Assembly (NCBI GenBank): GCA_002479255.1
Contig: DLMJ01000021.1
Coordinates: 62,001-126,000 of the forward strand
Source: Candidatus Binatus soli
GTDB taxonomy: Bacteria > Desulfobacterota > Binatia > Binatales > Binataceae
Reading direction: 5' to 3'
DNA: 64,000 nucleotides
Position 1 is the first letter of the stretch. Each line of letters begins with the position of its first letter. The notes beneath the pieces are model-generated. The model was not told the origin of the DNA and did not search any database. It saw only the letters and a program-made list of their open reading frames with translations. The translations under genes were made by a program, and so were the position numbers. Below, in pieces: positions 46,158-53,535 of this stretch.

Positions 46158-46287
46158 GTCATTCCGAGCGTAGCGAGAAGTCCCGGATTTTTCCGCTGCG
46201 TTTCTGAGCGCTGCCGTACCTTCTTACCCTTTCCGAGCCAAATCCGCGCCCGGGATTTCTCGCGCTGAGGATGGCGCTCGAAATGAC
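46158..46287. repeat. 130-base inverted-repeat element (GAGCG type) joined to the vsr remnant
   Basis: Ends GTCATTCCGAGCG (46158-46170) and CGCTCGAAATGAC (46275-46287) are inverted with one mismatch, and the inner parts (AGCGAGAAGTCCCGG and CCCGGGATTTCTCGCGCT) also pair. It has the size and shape of a REP pair or small non-autonomous element. The vsr-derived reading frame starts right at its right end. Confidence 0.75.
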
Positions 46288-46453
46288 AAAAGAGGAAGCT
46301 TCGCTCGAACTCAAGCTTCAAGCCAACCGCAGGCGCGATCGTACCGTTAACCGGCTGCTTGCTCGCGACGGCTGGGCGGTGGTCAGAATCTGGGAGCACG
46401 AGTTGAGGAAGCCAGCGCTGGTTGTAAAAAGGTTGCTGAAGGGTCTGGCTTAG
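46288..46453 (+). pseudogene. 3' remnant of a Vsr (very short patch repair) endonuclease gene
   Basis: LKLQANRRRDRTVNRLLARD and GWAVVRIWEHELRKP are the C-terminal third of Vsr endonucleases. The N-terminal two thirds, including the zinc site and catalytic Asp/His, are missing, replaced by the 130-base repeat element. Vsr genes usually accompany dcm-type methyltransferases, matching the stub at 44677-44778. Confidence 0.8.
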
Positions 46454-46474
46454 CAGCAAAGCGCGGTCCATACC

Positions 46475-46552
46475 ATCATTCTGAGCGAAAGCTGCTGCGC
46501 GCGAATGTTCGCGGATCCGGGGTCCCTCGGCTTCGCTCGGGATGACGGAATC
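46475..46552. repeat. Dispersed GAGCGAA-type repeat, inverted pair
   Basis: TCATTCTGAGCGAAAGC at the left and GCTTCGCTCGGGATGA at the right are imperfect inverted halves. A further single half (CTTCGCTGCGCTCAGGATGAC) is at 46716-46746. The gap 46454-46916 consists mainly of such repeats and shows no gene. Confidence 0.65.
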
Positions 46553-46760
46553 GGAAAGCGCGATTCGTCTTTCGTTCTCCTGAACTAAAAACGTTTCACG
46601 TGAAACATTCGTCTCTGGATCCTAGGAAATAACCCCTGTTTCGCAAAATGCGCCGTAATTGCAACGCCATCGGACGCGCGTCGGCCTCGTCCCGCGTGAG
46701 GCGAGGCCAGGAAGGAACCGGGTTCCTTCGCTGCGCTCAGGATGACACAAAAAAAGTTCT

Positions 46761-46916
46761 AACAGGCCGTCAGGCCGCATCTTTTCTTAGCATCGGGTGC
46801 AGGGGTCACCCCTGGCCGTTGGCACGGCTGCCAGTATTAAGAGACCGCGCCCGCGGCAGTGGCCGCGCGCGACAACGGAGCGCGGCCTTAACATTGGGTG
46901 CAGGGGTCACCCCTGC
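46761..46916. repeat. Palindromic mosaic repeat (modules A, B, D, GC stem, B)
   Basis: A 46761-46783 identical to 42682-42704; B 46799-46815 (last base mismatched); D 46816-46841; a GC-rich stem ending GCGCGGCCTTAAC; then B 46900-46916 perfect, immediately before the stop codon complement of the ceramidase-like gene (46917-46919). The second half matches 7398-7474. Confidence 0.85.
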
Positions 46917-48431
46917 TTAGTGAAAGCGGTCGTATCCCAGCCAGAGCGTCAGCAGGATAAGCGGCCTGACGATCGGTTCCTCCGCGCTGCCGATTATCCC
47001 CTCGATTGAATCGGCCGGGCCGCGTGCTTCCCGGCCCTCATCGCCGGTGTAGCTTGTGTCGGAGACGGGGAAGCCCAGTTCGCGTGCTTGGGCCAGCAGC
47101 GTGCGCGTAACGTCGGTGCCGAAATGAGGATTGATGATGAACAGTCCCTCGTCGAGTGGGCTTACGTACTCAACGATGCCCATCTCGTAAGGCGGCGGAT
47201 CGTAGCCGAGCTGATCCTCGGCAAGCGAGAAGAGGTAGTGCCCTTGCGCGGTCACGCGCGCTTCCATCGTGAGTTGCGTTTCGGGAAAAGACTCGCCCGG
47301 CACCGCGGCAAAGAAGAGCGTGCCGATTCGCACCGCGCCCACCAGCGTGCGTATGTTGCTTTTGTTGTCCGCCATATAGGGTTCGCGGTTCGAGCGCATC
47401 ACGCGATCGACACCGGCCCTTCCGTTGATCATCAGGCCCGCCAGCACAGGATTGTCGGCCGGCTCTTCGAGGATTGTTTCGGCGGTCGCGATCGGGCCGT
47501 CGATTTTCACCGCATCCGCCTCCGCTTGGAGGGCGAGCCTGGCGACGGTTGCGCCGTAGCTTTCGGCTGCCAATGGCCCGCGTGCTCCGATCGCGTTCAG
47601 ATCGGGCTGGGTGCGCCCGACCGAGGCGACCATCACGAGCGCCGTCGAATCGGGATTGGCCTTCTCGACGGCTCCCACAGCCGCGGCGGGCCAATCGGGC
47701 GAGATCAGCGTATTGTCCTTGCCAAGCGCGGTGACATGCGCGCTGAAGTTGATCAGCGTCGCGAACGGCGCGCCGTCGGAACCCTTGGCGAACAGCACGC
47801 GCAGCTTGGTGTCGAGCGGATACCCGGGGAGGATGCTTCTCAGGAGATGGGACGGCGCGGTATCGATTTCGCCGGAGTACAGCGATGCCGGCCGTTCGGC
47901 GCGGATGGCAGATTCGATTGCGGCGACTGTCTGATCGGCAACGAACTTCAAGTATTCCGCTGGTACGCCACCCCATACTCCAATGTCGTCGGGTCCGGAA
48001 TGATCGTGCGTGCTGGCGATGATCATGGCGCCTTCGGGAATGCCTGTGTCTTTCGACACGCGCCGGCGGATGTCCGCAGAGCCATACGGTGCGTCGTCCC
48101 CCTGGTAGGCGAGAAAATGCCCTTGCGTGTCGATCGCGCAGAAAACCACGGTCCGTTCACCGCGCGAGATCGCGATTGCACGCGCGTAGATGGGGCTCCG
48201 GACCCCGGTCGATCGCCTGACAGGACCGAAGCCGTAACCCCCGAGATAGACCGGCGAGGTCGGCGTGATTTCGCGCTTGGATGCGCCCACGCAATATTCG
48301 CCGCTCGATTCGGAGGCCGAACAGGCGGCCGTCGTCGCCGCCCCCGCAACCGGCTTGGACGCGCCGAACCAAAGCACGCATGCAGCGGCGGCCAGAATCG
48401 CCCGATGAATCTTTGGCGATGCGCGCACCAT
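46917..48431 (-). CDS. Neutral/alkaline ceramidase-like secreted hydrolase
   Basis: 504 residues from the ATG at 48431 chosen because a signal peptide follows directly (IHRAILAAAACVLWFGASK ... AGA). A TTG at 48479 is possible. CVGASKREITPTSPVYLGGY and the motif ASTHDHSGPD (zinc-binding His pair of neutral ceramidase) and NFSAHVTALG identify the ceramidase N-terminal domain superfamily. The C-terminal Ig-like domain of true ceramidases is short or absent. It probably cleaves an amide-linked lipid in the periplasm or outside. The final palindrome B of the repeat lies right after the stop and could terminate it. Confidence 0.8.
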   Translation of the reverse strand: MVRASPKIHRAILAAAACVLWFGASKPVAGAATTAACSASESSGEYCVGASKREITPTSPVYLGGYGFGPVRRSTGVRSPIYARAIAISRGERTVVFCAIDTQGHFLAYQGDDAPYGSADIRRRVSKDTGIPEGAMIIASTHDHSGPDDIGVWGGVPAEYLKFVADQTVAAIESAIRAERPASLYSGEIDTAPSHLLRSILPGYPLDTKLRVLFAKGSDGAPFATLINFSAHVTALGKDNTLISPDWPAAAVGAVEKANPDSTALVMVASVGRTQPDLNAIGARGPLAAESYGATVARLALQAEADAVKIDGPIATAETILEEPADNPVLAGLMINGRAGVDRVMRSNREPYMADNKSNIRTLVGAVRIGTLFFAAVPGESFPETQLTMEARVTAQGHYLFSLAEDQLGYDPPPYEMGIVEYVSPLDEGLFIINPHFGTDVTRTLLAQARELGFPVSDTSYTGDEGREARGPADSIEGIIGSAEEPIVRPLILLTLWLGYDRFH

Positions 48432-48522
48432 CTCGGCGGGAAGCTCCCTGCTGGTTCCGAGTTCGGATCGTAATTTCAACGCGTCAGATCTTTCCGACCC
48501 GGCCGCGCGCGTATCTGAACAT

Positions 48523-49953
48523 TCAATCCCAAACCGGCGGCTTACGACCGATCCACGGCTGTGCCTGTTCGAGCTGGCCCGCGAGCTGGATCAGCGTCGC
48601 TTCGTCGCCGTAGCGCCCACCGAACATCGCTCCGATTGGCAAGCCCTCGCGATTCCAATAGAGCGGCAGCGAGATCGCCGGTTGCCCGGTGATGTTGTAC
48701 ACGGGGCATGGAATCGCAAAGTTCGCAATCTCGTCGAGCAGCTTCGTGGCCGGACTCATGAAGTCGATAGTGCCGATCCGCAGCGGCGGCTGACCCAAAG
48801 TGGGCGTCAGGAACAGATCGTGTGATTCGAAGAATGTCGCAAACTGACGCGCGGCCTGTTGGAGCATCGCCTGCGCAATCAGATATTGCGACGCCGACAC
48901 CTGCCTCCCGCGCTCGTACAGGTTCCACGTGAAGGTCTCGAACTTGTCGGGCGTCGGCTCGGCGCCGGTCAGCATGCGCGTCGCCTCGATGGAGAGCGCC
49001 ACTCCCGCCGCATAAACGGTTTCGAAGAGCTGCGCGAGCATCTGGTAATTGAGTTGCGGCACCGCCTCTTCGACCTCGTGTCCGAGTTCCGCGCACAGCT
49101 TTGCCGCTCGCTGTGTGGCCTCGATGCAGTCCGGATGAATGGCGCCGCCCAGCGGATTCACGGCCGAGAACGCGATTCGAAGCCGCTTGGGCGGCGTCGA
49201 CGCTTCCTGCAGATAGGGGCGGATAGGCGGCGACGGGAAGTATGGATCGCCAGGCATCGGACCCGCGGTTGCGTCGAGTGCCGCCGCGCTGTCGCGGACG
49301 GTTCTGGTCAACACATGCTCGACCGCCAAGCCGCCGAGAACGTCGCCGAGAGTCGGCGCGAGCGAGATACGTCCGCGCGTCGGCTTGAGTCCGACCAATC
49401 CGCAGCACGCTGCGGGGATTCGAATCGAGCCGCCGCCGTCGTTGCCGTGCGCGACCGGCACGATTCCTGCCGCGACCGCCGCGGCTGAGCCGCCGCTGGA
49501 TCCGCCCGGCGTACGCTCGAGGTTCCACGGGTTATGCGCCGGCCCGTAAAGACGCGATTCGGTTACGGGGGGAATTCCCAATTCAGGCGCGTTGGTCTTG
49601 GCGAACGGGATGAAGCCCGCGCGCTTGTAGCGGGCTACCACCTCCGAGTCCGCCGGCATCGGCGTGGCCGGAATGAACGCGCACGCCGAGCGCGTCGGCA
49701 TTCCGGCGCAGTCGCCCAGAATGTCCTTGAGCAGCATCGGCACGCCCGCGAACGGCACAGCACCGGCCTCGTGCGTACGCGCCGTGGCGCGCGCGCGATC
49801 GTAATCCTTGAAAACGATCGCATTGAGCTTCGCGTTGTGTTTTTCCGCGCGCGCAATAGCCGCGTCCATCAGCTCGGCCGGCGTAATCTTGCGCTCGCGC
49901 ACCATGCGGCCCAGGGCCAGGCCGTCGAAGGAAGCGTATTCGTTGAATGACAT
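48523..49953 (-). CDS. Amidase (amidase-signature family)
   Basis: 476 residues. FAGVPMLLKDILGDCAG holds the catalytic Lys, and TPGGSSGGSAAAVAAGIVP with GGGSIRIPAACCGLVGLKP the Ser-cisSer-Lys triad region. Cytoplasmic amide hydrolase of broad substrate range. It follows the same direction as the ceramidase-like gene (91 bases apart), which may indicate joint use of fatty amides, but this is inference. AAGGAG lies rather far (13 bases) before the ATG. Confidence 0.92.
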   Translation of the reverse strand: MSFNEYASFDGLALGRMVRERKITPAELMDAAIARAEKHNAKLNAIVFKDYDRARATARTHEAGAVPFAGVPMLLKDILGDCAGMPTRSACAFIPATPMPADSEVVARYKRAGFIPFAKTNAPELGIPPVTESRLYGPAHNPWNLERTPGGSSGGSAAAVAAGIVPVAHGNDGGGSIRIPAACCGLVGLKPTRGRISLAPTLGDVLGGLAVEHVLTRTVRDSAAALDATAGPMPGDPYFPSPPIRPYLQEASTPPKRLRIAFSAVNPLGGAIHPDCIEATQRAAKLCAELGHEVEEAVPQLNYQMLAQLFETVYAAGVALSIEATRMLTGAEPTPDKFETFTWNLYERGRQVSASQYLIAQAMLQQAARQFATFFESHDLFLTPTLGQPPLRIGTIDFMSPATKLLDEIANFAIPCPVYNITGQPAISLPLYWNREGLPIGAMFGGRYGDEATLIQLAGQLEQAQPWIGRKPPVWD

Positions 49954-50070
49954 GTGACGCTGCAGGCTCCTTTCCCTCTCTCGCTGCTGAGAACTCCCGG
50001 TACGTTGGGAAACCTAGCATCTTTGCGATTGGCTGCCATAGCGCCGCCCGCTGGTGGCTGCCGAAAACCA

Positions 50071-50769
50071 TTAGTAAGTTGCCTGCGAAGGCGCAGTCGC
50101 CGCGGCGGGCGAGGCGCCCGGAGCGGGCGTTGCGGCATTGACCGCGACGATGTGAAAGCGAACCGTCGCCTCATCGCCGGCCAGAATCGCGCCAAACAGA
50201 ACGCCGGGGACCTTGACGCCGAACTCCTCATAATTGAACTTCACTTCGCCGTCGCCGGTGAAGACGCCATCTGCGCCGAGCGTCGCATGAACAGACATGG
50301 TCATGGCATGCGCTTCGCCGTGAAGGGTAAGGAAGCCGGATACTATCGCGGTGCCTTCGTGGCCACTGGTCATCACGACGCCGACGACACTGTTGCTCTC
50401 GAATCCGATGGTGGGAAATTTGTCCGCCTCGAGCGATTTTTCGGTGACGGCTCGATCGCGCGACGCATTATCGCTGCGATAGCTGGTCGCGTCGATCAGT
50501 ATCCTCGCCTTCGCGCTGGCCGGGATGTTGGCGGGATCGGCGCTCACCGCGCCGTCGATTATGCGAAACGTCCCGGTGGCGCTGCCGCGGATGAAGGCGG
50601 CCGGTTCCGCGACCGACACGCTTACCGTGCTGCGGTCAACGTCCATCTTGAATCGCATCGTGGCTGCGCCGGCAGCGCACGGTCCGAAAGCAATCAGCGC
50701 GAATGCGCCGGCCATCGCAATCAGTGCGTGCGTGAGGACGGCGTGAAACTCAGTTGCGGATTTTTTCAA
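50071..50769 (-). CDS. YceI-family lipocalin-like periplasmic protein
   Basis: 232 residues from a TTG start (GGAG ten bases upstream). Signal peptide to about residue 36 (GPCAAGA). The YceI beta barrel: MRFKMDVDRSTVSVSV, ATGTFRIIDGAVSADP, FPTIGFESNSV, VSGFLTLHGEAHAM and VKFNYEEFGVKVPG. Such proteins bind isoprenoid or amphiphilic lipids. An Ala/Pro-rich tail ends it. It lies 26 bases after the ABC permease stop, so it is probably the last gene of the export operon. Confidence 0.88.
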   Translation of the reverse strand: MKKSATEFHAVLTHALIAMAGAFALIAFGPCAAGAATMRFKMDVDRSTVSVSVAEPAAFIRGSATGTFRIIDGAVSADPANIPASAKARILIDATSYRSDNASRDRAVTEKSLEADKFPTIGFESNSVVGVVMTSGHEGTAIVSGFLTLHGEAHAMTMSVHATLGADGVFTGDGEVKFNYEEFGVKVPGVLFGAILAGDEATVRFHIVAVNAATPAPGASPAAATAPSQATY

Positions 50770-50795
50770 TTGGCAAGTGCTCCATTTTAGTGCGA

Positions 50796-52523
50796 TCAGC
50801 CGAAACGCCGACGCGCGATTGCGATGCCTACCACAGTGTAGATAATTCCGAATCCGAAGTTGACCGCGGCCGGAACCAGCGCGCTCGACGCGGCGAGGTT
50901 GCGGATCATCAAATCGTTAAAGGCGCGCATCGCCCACGTGGTCGGCAGCGCGAGGGCGAGCTGCTGCATCCAGGCGGGTTCGAAATCGATCGGCCACCAG
51001 CATCCGCCGATCGCCGCCATTGTCATGATCACAATTGCGCCCACGGGCAGAACGGCGTCGCGCGTCCGCCCCACTCCGGCAACGACCAATCCGAACGCCG
51101 CGCCCGCGAAAGCGATCGCCGCGGCGGGCATCATCAGCGCGGCCGGCGTGCGGCCGAGCGAAATTCCGAACAGCGCGTATCCGGCGGCGAACAGCACCGC
51201 CATCTGGATGAAGCCGACCACGAAGCGGGCAAGCAACATTCCGCTGAGCGTAGTCCACAGCGGCGCCGACGCCGAGCGCAGGCGTTCGAGCGTGCCCCAA
51301 TCGTGCTCGTCGATCAGCGCCAACGACACGCCCATCAACATTCCGATCAAAAGAAAGGTCACGGCGAAACCCGGCACCTGGAGATCGAACGCGTTGAATC
51401 CCGCGACCGCACCGATTTCCCGGCCGGCCAGATCGACCTCGGTGTAGCCGAGCGTGCCGGGAATCGCGCGGCTCGAATCGATTCGAGGCAGGACAGGAAT
51501 GTTGACGGGCGGGATTTTTGGCATCGCCGGCAGCTCGGGCAGATTAAGATCGATCGGCGCAACCGTGAGCGCGCTTTCGAGCCTGGCCCGGGCATCCTTG
51601 ATCTCCGCGCCGGCTTCGAGCTTGATTGCGCCGAGATCCAGATCGGCCGGCAGAGTCGGGATGGCCGGCGGCGGCGGGATGTCGGCGGCGTGGCTGCCGG
51701 CAAGCTGCTTGAGTTGGCCGAACCAGGTCTCGAACTGGGCGTGCGCGATGTCGAGGCGCTTCAAATAATCCTCGAGCTCATTGAGTTTCGCCTGCTGCGC
51801 GGCGGCGTCGGCGTCGATCTTGCGCTGGATCCGATTCAACTCGGCGTCGAGCGCGGCTTTGGTTTTATCGCGCGCGTTGGTCAAAGCAGCCTCGAACTGC
51901 GCGCGAATCCGCGCCGCGAGCGCAGCGCGCGATGCAGCAGCCGCGGCGGCGAGGCGCGCGGCTCCGGCGCGGGCTTGCGCGACGGACTCGCGCGCTTGCT
52001 CGATCTGACGGGTCAAGTTGCGAGTTTGTTCGGCGGCCTGTATCCGCGCCTCGGCGGCGGCGCCGGCGCTGATTTTCCGGCACAACTCCGAAAGCGTCAG
52101 CTCGATCTCCGTGGTCTGCAGGTACTTGACCGGGTCGGTATAGAGAATGAGCTGCGCGCCGCGGCCGTGTCCGATCGCGTCGGTTGTTCCGGGAGGAATG
52201 ACTATTCCGACCACCGCCAAGTTTCGCTCGCGGACGGTCTGCTGAGCGTCGAGGCGGCTCGAAGAATGAATGAGGGAGAGCTCGGGCCGATGCGCGATTG
52301 CGTCGAGGATCGCGCGCGCGACAGCGCCGTGGTCTTCGTCGAGAATGGCCACCGAGTATTCGCCGCGCGGAGCGGTTCGACCGCCAAAAATTTTCGCCAG
52401 CGAAAAACCGGCGGCAGCGATGACGGCGATAGGCGCGACCAGCAGCATGAACAAGCCGATGCGGTCGCGCCGGATGAGCAGGAATTCCTTGCCGATCGTC
52501 AGCCACACCGCGCGCAGCATCAT
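50796..52523 (-). CDS. ABC-2 type exporter permease with long periplasmic coiled coil
   Basis: About 575 residues from adjacent ATGs at 52523/52520 with GAGG upstream. N-terminal helix (IGLFMLLVAPIAVIAAAGFSL), a periplasmic region at about 45-385 that includes a long Ala/Arg/Gln-rich coiled coil (170-280) and a Pro-rich linker (PPPPAIPTLPADLDL), then five membrane helices (VTFLLIGMLMGVSLAL ...). Layout like YhgE/Pip or YhhJ-type ABC-2 permeases. Partner of the ATPase encoded 42 bases upstream. Exported substrate unknown. Confidence 0.85.
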   Translation of the reverse strand: MMLRAVWLTIGKEFLLIRRDRIGLFMLLVAPIAVIAAAGFSLAKIFGGRTAPRGEYSVAILDEDHGAVARAILDAIAHRPELSLIHSSSRLDAQQTVRERNLAVVGIVIPPGTTDAIGHGRGAQLILYTDPVKYLQTTEIELTLSELCRKISAGAAAEARIQAAEQTRNLTRQIEQARESVAQARAGAARLAAAAAASRAALAARIRAQFEAALTNARDKTKAALDAELNRIQRKIDADAAAQQAKLNELEDYLKRLDIAHAQFETWFGQLKQLAGSHAADIPPPPAIPTLPADLDLGAIKLEAGAEIKDARARLESALTVAPIDLNLPELPAMPKIPPVNIPVLPRIDSSRAIPGTLGYTEVDLAGREIGAVAGFNAFDLQVPGFAVTFLLIGMLMGVSLALIDEHDWGTLERLRSASAPLWTTLSGMLLARFVVGFIQMAVLFAAGYALFGISLGRTPAALMMPAAAIAFAGAAFGLVVAGVGRTRDAVLPVGAIVIMTMAAIGGCWWPIDFEPAWMQQLALALPTTWAMRAFNDLMIRNLAASSALVPAAVNFGFGIIYTVVGIAIARRRFG

Positions 52524-52565
52524 CGCCTCAAGCAACCCGGCCGTTGGTCGTGGGACGCATCATGT

Positions 52566-53516
52566 TCATGGCGTATCGCGAAGCGCGCGGCCGGTGAGTT
52601 TCAGGAAAGCGTCCTGGAGATTGGGACGATGGACGTGGAACTCGACGACCTCGCCGCCAATCTCGCCGGCGCGGCGAATCACGTCGGGCACCTGGTCGAG
52701 CGTGCGCAGCGTGAGCGCAGCCGCGAAGCCGTCGAGGGCATCCCCCGGCAGTTCGCCGACGCCCGCGATCCCATTGGACCATCCGGGCAGCAGCGCTTTT
52801 TTGGTCAAGATTTCGATCCGCGGTTCGGTTCCCGCCAATGCGATCAGTTCCCGGTCGGTGCCCTGCGCAACTATTTTCCCGTGATCGATCAGCACGATTC
52901 GGTTGCATAGCCGTTCTGCTTCTTCCATGTAGTGCGTGCTGTAGAGGATCGCGCCGCCGGCTTGCGCGGCCGCCTCGACGATCGCGAAGATCCGCCCGCG
53001 CGATTGCGGATCGACGCCGACGGTCGGCTCGTCGAGCATGAGCGCCGCCGGAAAGTGCACCATTGCGCACGCGATGTTCAGCCGGCGCATCATGCCGCCG
53101 GAAAATTCGTTTACCACGTCGTCAGCGCGATCGCCCAGCCCGACTTCCTCGAGCAAAGTGCGGGCGTGGCTCAAAGCGTCGCGCGAGGCCATCCCCTCCA
53201 TCCGTCCAAAGAACACGAGGTTTTCAAGCGCGGTGAGCGTGGGGTAAAGAGCGAGCGATTGCGGCACCAGGCCCAGCCTCTGGCGCGCCAGGCGCGGCGC
53301 GGTGGCGAGATCGTAAGAGCCAATCGAGGCGCGGCCGGAGTCCGGAGCGATCACGCCCGACAGAATCAAGAGCGCGGTGGTCTTGCCGGCGCCGTTGGGA
53401 CCGAGCAGGCCGACGATCTCGCCTGCGTTGACGGTAAACGACACGCCGTCGAGCGCGACGCGGTGGCCGTAACGCTTGCGCAGACCTTCGGCGCGGATCA
53501 TGGGGCCTGAGTTCAT
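52566..53516 (-). CDS. ABC exporter ATP-binding subunit
   Basis: 316 residues from the ATG at 53516. Walker A GLLGPNGAGKTT, Q loop VPQSLALYP, signature EFSGGMMRRL (ABC motif with Met instead of Gln), Walker B ALMLDEPTVGVD and H loop YSTHYMEEA. A C-terminal domain after residue 225 resembles that of drug/lipid exporter ATPases (DrrA-like). Powers the ABC-2 permease encoded next. Confidence 0.92.
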   Translation of the reverse strand: MNSGPMIRAEGLRKRYGHRVALDGVSFTVNAGEIVGLLGPNGAGKTTALLILSGVIAPDSGRASIGSYDLATAPRLARQRLGLVPQSLALYPTLTALENLVFFGRMEGMASRDALSHARTLLEEVGLGDRADDVVNEFSGGMMRRLNIACAMVHFPAALMLDEPTVGVDPQSRGRIFAIVEAAAQAGGAILYSTHYMEEAERLCNRIVLIDHGKIVAQGTDRELIALAGTEPRIEILTKKALLPGWSNGIAGVGELPGDALDGFAAALTLRTLDQVPDVIRRAGEIGGEVVEFHVHRPNLQDAFLKLTGRALRDTP

Positions 53517-53535
53517 CGATAATGAACCACGGGTT

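Noticed and set aside
50754..52910. 718-residue plus-strand frame
   Set aside because: Antisense shadow of the ABC permease gene with biased Arg/Gly composition.
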